Below, piece by piece: positions 22,557 to 31,572 of a DNA stretch of 34,310 nt; within the stretch, counting starts at the first letter, position 1; each line of letters starts with the position of its first letter. The translations under genes were made by a program, and so were the position numbers. The stretch covers positions 1-34,310 of the forward strand of contig CAZZEX010000048.1 of NCBI GenBank assembly GCA_964653285.1, given 5' to 3'. The DNA is from CAZZEX01 sp964653285. Its GTDB lineage: Bacteria; Chloroflexota; Anaerolineae; B4-G1. Under the pieces are notes generated by a model, which was given only the letters and a program-made list of their open reading frames with translations, searched no databases and was not told where the DNA came from.

Positions 22557-25433
22557 ATGGCCCAACCAGCTAATCCCTACGTGGCGGGGCTTCCCATACG
22601 GGGAGAAAGGGGATTCTTCGGTCATCAGGGCACACTGGACTGGGTGGCGCGAGGACTGCGTAACCCAGCCACCAATTCCCTGATCCTATTCGGCCAGCGG
22701 TGCATCGGCAAAACCACCCTCCTCCTGCAACTGAAGCGTACCCTCCCGGCCGACGCCTTCCTGCCCGTCTACTTCGACCTCCAGGGCCAGGCCACTCGCC
22801 CTCTGGACCAGGTGCTGGCTGATCTGAGCGACACCGTCGCCGAGCAGGCCGGCCTGGAGCCGCCCGATCCGGCGGCCTTCGACGACCGGGGGCTGTTCTT
22901 CAGCCGCACTTTCCTGCCTCAGGTTTGCGCGGTGCTAGGGAAGAATCGTCGTCCCGTTTTCCTCTTGGACGAGTTTGATGTGCTGGACGAAGCAACCGAA
23001 GAGGAACTGCCGGCGACGGCAGCGGCCCAATCTCTTTTCCGCTTCATACGCCGTGTGATGAACAAAGACCCCCACCCAGCGTTCGTCTTCGCCGTCGGCC
23101 GGCGGGTCGATGACCTGGCCCTGGACTTCACCGCCACTTTCAAAGCCTCGCTGGTGCGAGAGGTCTGGGTGCTGGACCGAGAAAGCGCTGAGGCGATGGT
23201 GCGTCAGGCGGAGGCCAACAACACGCTCCGTTTTACCAACCAGGCCGTGGCGCGCATCCTGAGCCTCACCAGTGGTCACCCCTACCTGACCCAGTTGCTC
23301 TGTCAACAGATCTGGGAGCGGGCCTACGCGGGGAACCCCACCACGCCGCCGCGGATAGACGTGCCGGAGGTGGAGGCCGCCGTGCCCAACGCGCTGGAAA
23401 TGGGCGCCCAGGCGCTGCTCCGTCTTTGGAATGGGCTGAGTCTGGCCGAGAAAATCTACGCCGCCGGCCTGGCCGAGGCCATCGGTGAAGGGGAGACTAT
23501 CGCGGAGGATCGGGGTATGCAGCTACTGACGGGCCACGCCGCCCGGCTGCGTACGCAAGAGGTGGAGCTGGTGGCTCCCCGCGACCTGGTGAGGCGGCGG
23601 GTGTTGGACATGACCGGGGAGCGGGAGTATTGCTTCGCCGTCGAACTTTTCCGCCGCTGGGTGCGCCAGCATAAGCCCCTCCGGGATGTGAAAGATGAGT
23701 TGGACCAGGTGGACCCGCTGGCCGTGGAACTCTTTGACATAGGCCAAGAGTTCCTCCGCAGGAATCACTGGAAGATGGCCGTCCGCTACTTCCGGGATGC
23801 ACTGGCGGTGAACCCCCACCACTTCCGCGCCCGGCTTCGCCTGGGCGAGACGCTGCTGCAACTAACCCAGATCGACAAAGCGGTAGCCGAACTGGAGTGG
23901 GCTTACGAACAGGACCGAGAGGAGGCACGCTTGCTGCTGACCCGTGCGCTGGTGGCTCGGGCAAGAGCACGGGAGGAAGCGGGGGATGAGGATGGAGCAC
24001 TGGCAGTCTGCGGGCGTGCGCTCCAGGTTTCCCCTGACGACTATACGGCCCAGAAGATACGGAGCGCGATCTTGACGCGCCGGTTGGAAGCAAAAGCCCG
24101 AAGTCATGAGCGGGCAGAGCAGTGGGCAGAGGCCGTCGAGGTCTACGAGCAATTGGTGATCCAGGTCCCCGACGAGGAGAGCCGGGCAATATGGGATGCA
24201 GCGCTGGAACACTGTCGAAAAGAGAAATCTCTGGTTCGCCTCTTCGACGAAGGTACAAAGGCGCTAGCAGAGAAGAATTGGCACCGGGCCCAGGGGGCTT
24301 TTGCTGAAATAGTGCACAACCGGCCGGACTATGGCGTGAATAAGCAACTGGTGGCCCGGTTGTTATTACAAGCCGTATTGAGAAAGCCTGCTCGAAAGTA
24401 TAGACGAGTCCTTACTGTTGCACTCATCACCACTGTTCTAGTGGTTGTCGCTGGCGTCCTCTATTTCCAACCCTGGAAAGAGGCTCAGGTTCTGCCGCCA
24501 GTCAAATTGCCAGAGAATTGGAGTCACGTCCACACCTACCGCTTCGACACCAACCATGACGGTAACCAGGAATGGGTTGTCCTGTACCGCTTCGACCTGC
24601 CGGCCGAGACCGAGCAGAGTGGCAGCCCTATCGCGGGTGTTGTCTACCAACTGGACGACAGCAGTTCCCCCGTCCTCACCCCCTACGAGTTGCGCCCCTC
24701 GGGTGGTGACTACTTATGCGAGTGTGAATGCGTCGCTGCTATGGAGAACGTCCTGTCCGGGCTCCCGGACTCTGAACTGGTCGTGCGTGATCGCTGCAAT
24801 GGTGAAATAACCAGGTTGACCATCTTCTACTGGGAACCGAACGAAAAGGAATACTTGCCGAAGGGGCATTTCAGTGGCAGCCGCATTAAGGTCGAACTGA
24901 ACAATGTCACGGTTGACCAGCGCCTGTCACACCGTGCCCAATTGGCGCTGCGACTGATTTACCACCCCGATGACAATGGGACATACTACGGGTCGTTCGA
25001 CCAGGGTATTCTCGCGATGCCTGAGAAGTATGAACTGGTCTGCTACCAGGCAGAGCCCAAGGACGTCGTGCTCTCTCCCTATCCCGAAAAGGTCGTGCTT
25101 GCGTTCTACAGACACTATACCGATGACGAGCAGATTTCGGAGTACTTTACCGAGAAAGGATGGGAGCAACTGGAGCAGTGCGCCGCTGGCCGGTGTGGGT
25201 GCACCTCAGCGCGCAGTGAGATCATCCACGTGCGGGTGACCGACTTGCGACTCGGAGAGGACACTAGCTCTGACCAGGCCACCTTCGATCTCAACGTCAT
25301 CTGTGAGCGTCGAAACGGTGCGCCAGACGACGAAACTGCCATACGGTGGTATCTCGTCCGGCAGGATGGCCGCTGGAAATTGGACAATGCGGCGGTGATA
25401 CCCGCCGAGGAGCAAGAAAGAGACGAGCAATGA
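22557..25433 (+). CDS. AAA/STAND-like ATPase with TPR repeats, one membrane segment and an extracytoplasmic domain
   Basis: A 958-residue multidomain protein. Residues ~10-300 are an Orc1/AAA-type P-loop ATPase: Walker A GQRCIGKTT (46-54), Walker B FLLDEFD (135-141), and a SGHPYLTQLLCQQIW helix typical of this group. A winged-helix-like region follows, then TPR-type helical repeats (about 385-610). A single hydrophobic segment at about 617-637 crosses the membrane, and the C-terminal ~320 residues lie outside, starting with a DTNHDGNQEW loop that looks like a calcium-binding or FG-GAP-type motif. Such P-loop plus repeat plus membrane proteins occur as signalling or defence (STAND-type) proteins, but no effector domain is recognised here. 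The role is unknown. The gene is convergent with minE. Confidence 0.8.
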   Translation: MAQPANPYVAGLPIRGERGFFGHQGTLDWVARGLRNPATNSLILFGQRCIGKTTLLLQLKRTLPADAFLPVYFDLQGQATRPLDQVLADLSDTVAEQAGLEPPDPAAFDDRGLFFSRTFLPQVCAVLGKNRRPVFLLDEFDVLDEATEEELPATAAAQSLFRFIRRVMNKDPHPAFVFAVGRRVDDLALDFTATFKASLVREVWVLDRESAEAMVRQAEANNTLRFTNQAVARILSLTSGHPYLTQLLCQQIWERAYAGNPTTPPRIDVPEVEAAVPNALEMGAQALLRLWNGLSLAEKIYAAGLAEAIGEGETIAEDRGMQLLTGHAARLRTQEVELVAPRDLVRRRVLDMTGEREYCFAVELFRRWVRQHKPLRDVKDELDQVDPLAVELFDIGQEFLRRNHWKMAVRYFRDALAVNPHHFRARLRLGETLLQLTQIDKAVAELEWAYEQDREEARLLLTRALVARARAREEAGDEDGALAVCGRALQVSPDDYTAQKIRSAILTRRLEAKARSHERAEQWAEAVEVYEQLVIQVPDEESRAIWDAALEHCRKEKSLVRLFDEGTKALAEKNWHRAQGAFAEIVHNRPDYGVNKQLVARLLLQAVLRKPARKYRRVLTVALITTVLVVVAGVLYFQPWKEAQVLPPVKLPENWSHVHTYRFDTNHDGNQEWVVLYRFDLPAETEQSGSPIAGVVYQLDDSSSPVLTPYELRPSGGDYLCECECVAAMENVLSGLPDSELVVRDRCNGEITRLTIFYWEPNEKEYLPKGHFSGSRIKVELNNVTVDQRLSHRAQLALRLIYHPDDNGTYYGSFDQGILAMPEKYELVCYQAEPKDVVLSPYPEKVVLAFYRHYTDDEQISEYFTEKGWEQLEQCAAGRCGCTSARSEIIHVRVTDLRLGEDTSSDQATFDLNVICERRNGAPDDETAIRWYLVRQDGRWKLDNAAVIPAEEQERDEQ

Positions 25434-25543
25434 CCGGGACGGCCTATGTAGTTCGAGTGCTGAAGAGCTGTGCGCGTGGGTAGGCGGCCAGCAGAATGGT
25501 CACCGCGAGAAGCACTTAGTCGAAATCCCGCCAGATACGCATC

Positions 25544-25816
25544 CTACTTGTTACGCCGTCTGCGCCCGGTCAATAAGGGAATGTCGGCAACCAGGCGCGA
25601 TTCGTGCGCACTCTGGGAGAAGGTCACTTGAACATCCTCGACGTCAATGGCGACGTGACGCGAAATCACAGTGATGATCTCGTCTTTGAGCGTGTTCAGT
25701 AGCGCCGGCGAGACACTAGTCCGGTCGTGGGCCAGCACCAGGCGCAGCCGCTTCTTGGCGACCTCGCCGCTCGACGGTTCGCGCCGACGGTCCATCAGGT
25801 GTTTGAAGAACCCCAT
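25544..25816 (-). CDS. minE: Cell division topological specificity factor MinE
   Basis: The 90-residue product begins MGFFKHLM and contains AKKRLRLVLAHDR and LKDEIITVISRHVAID, which are the MinD-binding and dimerisation segments of MinE. I choose the ATG at 25816 rather than the TTG six bases earlier because GAGGGG then lies nine bases upstream. The start is two bases past the minD stop. MinE releases MinD from the membrane and drives its pole-to-pole oscillation. No minC lies in the window. Confidence 0.92.
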   Translation of the reverse strand: MGFFKHLMDRRREPSSGEVAKKRLRLVLAHDRTSVSPALLNTLKDEIITVISRHVAIDVEDVQVTFSQSAHESRLVADIPLLTGRRRRNK

Positions 25817-25818
25817 AG

Positions 25819-26622
25819 TCAATTCCCCTCAGAGCGCATGAAACGGAAAAGTCGTTCCAACATCCCTGGTTCGCGCAGGGGCATGAACGGCACGTCTTCC
25901 CCTCGCAACCGGCGAGCGACGTTATGAAACACCTGCCCGGCCAGGGAACTATCGCTAGAGAAGGCCAGAGGCTGCCCCCGATTCGTGGCGACCAGGATTG
26001 CTTTGTCCTCCGGCACGATGCCGATGAGATCAATGGACAGAAGTTCGACGACGTCGGCGATGCTCAGCATCTCACCGCGCCGCACCATGTCTGGCTCAAT
26101 CCGGTTGATGATCAGCCGTGCAGGACCCTGCTCTTCTGCCTCAATCAGGCCGATGACTCGATCGGCGTCACGCACGGCGGCCACCTCCGGGTTGGTGACG
26201 ATGAGAATCTCGTCGGCTGGAGCGAGGGCGTAGCGGAAACCCTGCTCGATGCCGGCGGGAGAATCAATCAGGATGAAATCGTGCTGCTCCCGCAGGCTCT
26301 CGCAGACGCGCACCATGTCATCAGGTCGGACCGCGCTTTTGTCACGGGTTTGCGCAGCCGGCAGCAGGAAGAGTTCCGACAGTCGCTTGTCGCGCACCAG
26401 CGCCTGACGTAACCGGCAACGTCCTTCGATCACGTCCACCAGATCGTAGACGATGCGGTTTTCGAGGCCCAACATCATGTCGAGGTTACGCAAGCCGACG
26501 TCGGCGTCAATGGCCACCACGCGCTGCCCTTGCATCGCCAGTGCGACGCCCAAGTTAGCAGTGAGAGTCGTCTTACCCACCCCTCCTTTGCCCGAAGTAA
26601 CCGTAATTACTCTTGCCCTCAT
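25819..26622 (-). CDS. minD: Septum site-determining ATPase MinD
   Basis: A 267-residue ParA/MinD ATPase. The deviant Walker A KGGVGKTT is at 11-18, with DADVGLRNLDMMLGLE and LIDSPAGIE as further family blocks, and a C-terminal amphipathic helix (MLERLFRFMRSEG) that anchors it to the membrane. The ATG at 26622 is preceded on its strand by AGGGGGG. It is transcribed with minE, probably from the promoter at 26779-26806. Confidence 0.96.
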   Translation of the reverse strand: MRARVITVTSGKGGVGKTTLTANLGVALAMQGQRVVAIDADVGLRNLDMMLGLENRIVYDLVDVIEGRCRLRQALVRDKRLSELFLLPAAQTRDKSAVRPDDMVRVCESLREQHDFILIDSPAGIEQGFRYALAPADEILIVTNPEVAAVRDADRVIGLIEAEEQGPARLIINRIEPDMVRRGEMLSIADVVELLSIDLIGIVPEDKAILVATNRGQPLAFSSDSSLAGQVFHNVARRLRGEDVPFMPLREPGMLERLFRFMRSEGN

Positions 26623-27007
26623 CGCCCCCCCTATCTCACCCGTCCCAGTTCACTACTGTGCCAGGACAGGGTTGACAGCGCCGATGACCACCACGTGGCG
26701 CGGGTGGCGTAGGCTCTGTCTAGAACGGAAAGTGATCGTATCTGGGCTCACAAGCCCTCTCCCTGGCAACCCGGTGGCATTATAGCACAGGAGACAGGAT
26801 TATCAAAACGTAACTGCTCACTAGCCGCGCAAACTGTTTCCCGGGCTCGCAGCCCCCATCCCCGGGGGCGTCGTGGGCAAGGATACCCTGTTAGAAACTG
26901 TGACCCGCTGCATGGGACGTCCCCGGGACGGGGACTTTGAGCATTAGGGTGGGTAGTTACATTTCATAATCAGCACATCCACAACTCAACTTAACTGGCG
27001 CCAACTG
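26623..27007. other. Divergent intergenic region between minD and the LysR gene
   Basis: 385 bp. It contains the minDE leader and promoter, then two GC-rich hairpins: GCCCCC (26852-26857) with GGGGGC (26864-26869), and GTCCCC with GGGGAC around 26919-26935. The last ~50 bases are in frame with the LysR gene and seem to encode its true N-terminus (see that entry). Confidence 0.5.
26779..26806 (-). promoter_or_regulatory. Candidate promoter of minDE
   Basis: On the - strand, TTGATA (26806-26801) and a perfect TATAAT (26784-26779) are 16 bases apart, facing minD. The predicted start lies ~150 bases upstream of the minD ATG. Confidence 0.65.
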
Positions 27008-27901
27008 ATGACTTTTCGCGCCGTAGCGCGTCAACGCAGCTTCGGCCGCGCCGCTGAAGAGCTATTCCTCAGCCAACCAGCGGTTAGCGCTCAAATCCGA
27101 GCCCTGGAAGCCTACTACGGGGTAAAACTCTTCGACAGACTGGGAAAGAGAGTATTTCTTACCCCAGCAGGCGAGGTTCTCTATGAACACGCGCAGCGCA
27201 TGATCACCTTGGCCGAAGAAGCCGATCAGGCACTTGAAGAATTGAAAGGATTGAAGCGGGGACGGTTGACGGTTGGAGCAAGCCTGTTGGTTGGGTCGTA
27301 CATGCTTCCAGTCCTGCTGGGGGAGTTTAGGAGGAGACACCCGGGTGTTGAGGTTGCGCTTTGCATAAGATATGCACCCGGAGTAGCCAGGTTGGTCGCG
27401 GAGAACCTGGTTGACTTAGGATTGGTAGGGTCACCAATTGAGCACCCAAGCCTTGCAGTCGAGCCGATCTTGGCCGATGAGCTAGTGGTTATCGTTTCCA
27501 CACACCATCGCTGGGCTAGCCGAGAGTCAATTACACCCGCAGAGTTCTGCGCCGAACCGGCCGTTTTGTCCGAAGAGGGCTCATCAACCCGCCGAGTCGC
27601 CTTGGAGCGGCTAGGCCTCCTGGGACTTGCACCACGTATAGCCCTGGAGGTAGGACACACAGAGGCGGTGAAGAGAGCCGTAGAAGCGGGGCTCGGCATT
27701 TCGATCATCTCCAAACACGCGGTTCGGACCGAGATGGACACCGGGCGACTGAAAGCACTGCGCCTTGAGGGAGTAGACCTTCACCGCCACATAAACCTCA
27801 TCTATCATCGAGACAAGACGCCTTCCGATTTGACCTCAGCGTTTCTTAGCCTCTTGCAGGAAAAGTGGCACTGCCGGCTCAGGCTCATCAATCGAGGGTA
27901 G
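27008..27901 (+). CDS. LysR-family transcriptional regulator
   Basis: 297 residues from the first ATG: a winged helix-turn-helix (SFGRAAEELFLSQPAVSAQIRALE) and an effector-binding domain with LTVGASLLVGSYMLPVLL and a C-terminal GLGISIISKHAV segment. The ATG falls inside what should be the first helix: the in-frame codons just upstream read LNWRQL, matching the usual LysR opening, with no ATG, GTG or TTG between the stop at 26954 and 27008. Either an ATA/ATC codon near 26966-26971 starts the protein or the start has mutated. LysR proteins usually regulate an adjacent, often divergent gene; the nearest divergent genes are minDE, which is an unlikely target. Confidence 0.88.
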   Translation: MTFRAVARQRSFGRAAEELFLSQPAVSAQIRALEAYYGVKLFDRLGKRVFLTPAGEVLYEHAQRMITLAEEADQALEELKGLKRGRLTVGASLLVGSYMLPVLLGEFRRRHPGVEVALCIRYAPGVARLVAENLVDLGLVGSPIEHPSLAVEPILADELVVIVSTHHRWASRESITPAEFCAEPAVLSEEGSSTRRVALERLGLLGLAPRIALEVGHTEAVKRAVEAGLGISIISKHAVRTEMDTGRLKALRLEGVDLHRHINLIYHRDKTPSDLTSAFLSLLQEKWHCRLRLINRG

Positions 27902-27984
27902 GGCAAGAACACCCGCGAAGAGGGAGAAGAACTCGGTTGTAATAGCTAGGACTACATAGTTGGCCTAGGTGAAGTTCCTGACAT

Positions 27985-28356
27985 TCATCCTCTCCGCGTC
28001 AACCAGATGCCGGTCAGAAAAGCCATCAGGCTGCCGAAGCCGTAGTAGCCGCTGACCCAATCGGCGATCACCTCCACGCCGCTGACGAGGGCCACCTGGC
28101 GCGCCAGCCTTCGCTCCCGGGCGCCCTCGGCGCGCCGTAGTCGCCACCCCCACACGACGTTCAACCCGGCCGAGGCCAGCACGACCGGCCCGCAGACCAG
28201 CCCCACGATGGGCGGCGCCGGGTACCACGACGGCACCGGCGCCAGTTCGGGCGCGAAAAAGAGCACCACGTCCTGCGCCCCGCCGTAGATCATCAACAGC
28301 CCACCCAGCAGGAACACGACCAGCCAGGCCCAATGGTGAAATCCTCGCTTTTCCAT
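27985..28356 (-). CDS. Small membrane protein of unknown function
   Basis: The start is ATG 28356, with AAGGAGGAG just upstream. The 123-residue product has three hydrophobic segments: near residues 7-28 (WLVVFLLGGLLMIYGG), 48-68 (IVGLVCGPVVLASAGLNVVWG) and 85-118. I do not recognise the family. It is the last gene of the - strand run behind the SDR fragments. Confidence 0.7.
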   Translation of the reverse strand: MEKRGFHHWAWLVVFLLGGLLMIYGGAQDVVLFFAPELAPVPSWYPAPPIVGLVCGPVVLASAGLNVVWGWRLRRAEGARERRLARQVALVSGVEVIADWVSGYYGFGSLMAFLTGIWLTRRG

Positions 28357-28498
28357 AGCAAATCTCCTCCTTCTGTTGTTCGAGCCTTTGCTTGTTTCTG
28401 GCCACCAGCACGAGATCGTAACCGTCCCGTGCAAGCAGTTTGCTCAATTCGTACCCAATGCCACTGGATGCTCCGGTCACGAGCGCTGCCTTTTTCAT
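28357..28498 (-). pseudogene. N-terminal stub of an SDR-family dehydrogenase
   Basis: ATG 28498, with AAGGAGG upstream, opens a clear SDR N-terminus (MKKAALVTGASSGIGYEL, DLVLVARNKQRLE). After ~45 residues the frame runs into the ribosome binding site and start of the membrane-protein gene. Catalytic residues and three-quarters of the protein are missing. The ATG overlaps the stop of the SDR upstream by four bases (ATGA). A deletion ending right at the next gene's leader explains this. Confidence 0.75.
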
Positions 28499-29318
28499 CG
28501 GAATCCTCCTTGCCAGTCCGCCAGCCCGCGGTGGTATTCGATGACGCCCAAACGTTTCAGCAGTGCGTTTATCAGGCCCGGTGCGAGGACGTTGAGTGCC
28601 AGCAGCAATCGTATCGGTCCAGGGGTCACCAGCACCTCGGGAAGATCCCTCCGGATGGCCCGCACGACTGCCCGCGCCACTTGCTCCGTGGTCACTGTCA
28701 GCAACGGCGGCGTGGGACGTCCTATTCGGCGACGACCCCCGCCCTCGGGACATAGTCGGGGCACACGACCGAGGCGCTCACGCCCGTGCCCTCCAGTTCG
28801 CTCCGCAGCCCCTCAGTCCACGCGATCTCGCCCGCCTTGGTCGCCGAGTAGGCAGCGGAGTAGACTGCTCCCTTTTTCCCCACCATCGAAGCGATGGTGA
28901 CGATGTGACCTTGCCTCTGTGCCAGCATGTCCGGCAGCACTCGTTGGGTCAGCAGCAGAGTCGCCGTCAGGTTTACCTCAATGGCTCGCACTATATCTTC
29001 CTGTGGTTGCCGGGCGAACCGGCCCATAGGCTCGACGCCAGTGTTGTTGACCAGGATGTCAATAGCCCCCAACTCCGCCTTAGCGCGCTCCACCAGGGAC
29101 ACTCGGGCCGCTTCGTCGCTGATGTCGGCGGGGATGGCCACCGCGCTCGCGCCCAGCGCCGCCAGTTGCTGCGCCACCGCCTCCAACTGGGCGGCCTCGG
29201 CTGGCAGCGCCACCAGCGCCAGGTTTGCCCCCTCACAGGCCAGCGCCCGCCCGATGTAGAGGCCAATGCCCCGCGAGCCGCCGGTCAGGATGGCGTTCTT
29301 TCCTCGTAGATTATTCAT
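28495..29318 (-). pseudogene. SDR-family dehydrogenase with a frameshift
   Basis: ATG 29318 (overlapping the nitroreductase stop as ATGA) starts a classical SDR: TGGSRGIG, NNTG, SMVG, Y-S-A-T-K, then VCPDYV. This frame stops at TAG near 28722-28724. The expected remainder continues in another frame (GRPTPPLLTVTTEQVARAV to WQGGFR, ending 28495). A one-base loss near 28733 (in GAATAGGACG on the - strand) would account for it. The combined length (~270) is normal, so this is a recent lesion or a sequencing/assembly error rather than old decay. Confidence 0.8.
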
Positions 29319-30256
29319 CTGAAAGTCGCCACGGGGATCACCCCCTGCGGCAGTCCCCATTCTCGTGCCAGGGTGTCATCTCCCAGCCGCACCTCCCACC
29401 GCCCCTCGCGCCCCAGCGCCGCCGAGGCCAGCGCAAAGTGGGCCATCACGATGCCGGCATCTATGGGTTTCGCGTGCACCATCGCCTGCGGTTCCACGCC
29501 AAACAGAGGAGAGACTCGCTCCGCAATGCCGACTTCTATGGGCCTGGGCGGTACCAGCGCAAGTGCCACGTACCCCGGCCTGACGATGAACCGCCACGGC
29601 TGAGAATTAGCACCCGAGGGGGCCAGCCGGGCGTGCTCCAGCGCGGCGACCAGTGTCGGGACTTCGGCGAGCTCAGTCGAGCCGCCGGCGCCGTGCGGCG
29701 ACCATGGCTTCCCCCAGCGGTCGGAGAAGACGATCTCCGTCAAGGGTTTGCGCCGGTGACCGCCGAACGCGCGGCGCACGGTGCGGCTGCGGAGACGGCC
29801 CAGGCGGTCCTCGGCGGGATAGCCCAGCGCAATGACTGCCGCTGCCACCTCCCTCGATGCCAGCCCCACGGCGTCCCCGGCCCGCTGCGCGTCGAACATG
29901 CCGCTCACCCAGCAGGTACTCAACCCCAGCCGGGTCGCCTCCAACACCACCTGCTCCAGCACGTACCCCAGGTCGAGCCGGGCCAGGTCGCTCTCCTCGG
30001 GCATCACCCCCACCAGCAGGTGGGGCGGGTTCTGTATCAGGCCGTAAGAGCCGACCATGGAGGTGAGGACACGCCGCGTCCGCTTCACGCCGCTGACCAG
30101 CCCGACGCGCGGGGGCACGCTGGTCAGGTGGCCGGCTGTGGCGACCAAGCCAAGCAGCCGCTCGATCGTGGCCGGCTCCACCGGGCGGTCCCCGTAACTG
30201 CGAACACTCACCCGCCGCTGGATCGCGTCCAGGATGTTCATTCCTTCTTCGCTCAT
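29315..30256 (-). CDS. Nitroreductase-family protein (TM1586-like)
   Basis: A 313-residue FMN-binding nitroreductase-like protein with the two-part layout of the TM1586 group. The first half begins ILDAIQRRVSVRSYGDRPV; the second half carries ARLAPSGANSQPWRF, the typical FMN/substrate segment. The ATG has AAAGGAGGT upstream. Members reduce nitro or quinone compounds or have unknown roles. It sits 18 bp downstream of the DUF362 ferredoxin gene, a possible electron donor. Confidence 0.85.
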   Translation of the reverse strand: MSEEGMNILDAIQRRVSVRSYGDRPVEPATIERLLGLVATAGHLTSVPPRVGLVSGVKRTRRVLTSMVGSYGLIQNPPHLLVGVMPEESDLARLDLGYVLEQVVLEATRLGLSTCWVSGMFDAQRAGDAVGLASREVAAAVIALGYPAEDRLGRLRSRTVRRAFGGHRRKPLTEIVFSDRWGKPWSPHGAGGSTELAEVPTLVAALEHARLAPSGANSQPWRFIVRPGYVALALVPPRPIEVGIAERVSPLFGVEPQAMVHAKPIDAGIVMAHFALASAALGREGRWEVRLGDDTLAREWGLPQGVIPVATFR

Positions 30257-30274
30257 TGCGTTACCTCCTTTGCT

Positions 30275-31411
30275 CTATCTGCCCCGCGCTGCCATCAACC
30301 TGGCCCCGAAACTTCTCTCCAGGACGATGGCGCCCACGGGACAGAGCTCGTGGCAGCAATAACATTCAATACACTTCTTCCGGTCGAAGGTCGGATAGGG
30401 GGCCAGCCGCAAGGCTCCGACCGGACAGCCCGCCTCGCAGATGCCGCATTGCCGGCATTTCTCCACCTCCACCTGCGGCCGGACGTAGAGCAGCCGGTTC
30501 AGGAGTCCCATAAGCCGGGGTGGGAGGTTCGACTGCCAGGGGGACGGCCGCTTGAACGTCATCTCCACGTCTTCGACTTTCTCTCCGCGGATTTCGATGC
30601 GGCTCATGTCCCCATTGCCCAGGCCCCTATTCATAGCCGCCCTGGTGCTATGGATCTCCATCGGCTCGAAGCCAGCGATGCGAGAGGCCACCGCATCCAG
30701 GGCTACGCCGTCACCCGAGGCCAGGATCACCCCCACCGGCCTCAGATCCCCGTGAGCCGGGCCATTGCCCTCCATGGCGACCACGCCATCCATGAGGGCC
30801 AGTCTGGGCCTGGCCACGGAGTAGATGTCCACCAACGCCTCGCCAAAGTCTTCAGGGCGGGTCAGGGTGGCGTGAATCTCCCTCCTCGTCTTAGGTGGAA
30901 CAGCTCCGAACATGTTTTTCACCGCCCCTGTGAACAGGGTGTAGCCGTGGGTCTTGAGTTTCGCCACGGAGATGATGACGTCGGCCTCGAGTGCCGCCTT
31001 GGCCACATAGATTGAGCGCAGTTTCTTCCCTTCAGGGACAGGAACCTCGACGAAGCCCCTGGTCTCGAACTGGAAGGCTTTGGCCCCGACCTCTTCGGCG
31101 ACCGCCTTCAGACCTGAGTCGGCTATGGCAGAGGCAGCCTCGTTACCCTGGTGGACGACGCCCGGCGTGTCGGCCACGATGGGCACGCCGCCGATCTCCT
31201 TCACCAACTCGATAGCCGCTTTGACGACGCTGGGATGGGGATAGACCCCCTCCTTGGCCGTCAGCAGGGCCACCTTGAGCAGCACCTCGTCGCCGGGCTT
31301 GACGTATCGCCCCAGGCCGCCGACGAGGTCAATGCTCTGCCTGACGGCGCAGTTGACTCTCTCTTGCTCGTAATCGGCGCACCTGACGAGCGCCACTTGA
31401 CTGGTCTCCAT
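30275..31411 (-). CDS. DUF362 protein with two [4Fe-4S] ferredoxin motifs
   Basis: The start is ATG 31411 (METSQVALVRC), supported by GGGGGTGA upstream; a longer frame from 31558 runs through non-coding-looking sequence. The 378-residue product has a DUF362 domain (ILASGDGVALDAVASRIAG near its end) and a C-terminal bis-[4Fe-4S] ferredoxin with two CxxCxxCxxxCP clusters near 319-329 and 347-357. It is probably a cytoplasmic iron-sulfur electron-transfer protein. Linked genes are the nitroreductase and SDRs. Confidence 0.9.
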   Translation of the reverse strand: METSQVALVRCADYEQERVNCAVRQSIDLVGGLGRYVKPGDEVLLKVALLTAKEGVYPHPSVVKAAIELVKEIGGVPIVADTPGVVHQGNEAASAIADSGLKAVAEEVGAKAFQFETRGFVEVPVPEGKKLRSIYVAKAALEADVIISVAKLKTHGYTLFTGAVKNMFGAVPPKTRREIHATLTRPEDFGEALVDIYSVARPRLALMDGVVAMEGNGPAHGDLRPVGVILASGDGVALDAVASRIAGFEPMEIHSTRAAMNRGLGNGDMSRIEIRGEKVEDVEMTFKRPSPWQSNLPPRLMGLLNRLLYVRPQVEVEKCRQCGICEAGCPVGALRLAPYPTFDRKKCIECYCCHELCPVGAIVLERSFGARLMAARGR

Positions 31412-31572
31412 TTTGCTCACCCCCTGATTGATTCTTTCGCCCACGAATGTTTGGGAAGTATCACATCTGGCGAACGGTTCGACTTGCGAGTGATTCGTTA
31501 TTACCAATAGTTCTCTTATCGAAGCAATTGGATGCAAAAAAAGAGATGCACACACCAACCGGCAGGCAAACG

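Noticed and set aside
23497..24258. A 253-codon - strand frame
   Set aside because: Antisense of the TPR region of the ATPase gene; proline/serine/arginine-rich with no domain.
28459..28466. GCCACTG, resembling a cobalamin riboswitch B12 box
   Set aside because: It lies within the SDR stub's coding sequence (encoding the SSGIG loop), far from the corrinoid gene, and no surrounding riboswitch structure is visible.
29225..31015. A 596-codon + strand frame
   Set aside because: It lies opposite the SDR, nitroreductase and DUF362 genes, all of which have clear motifs and ribosome binding sites; its translation is Arg/Pro/His-rich.
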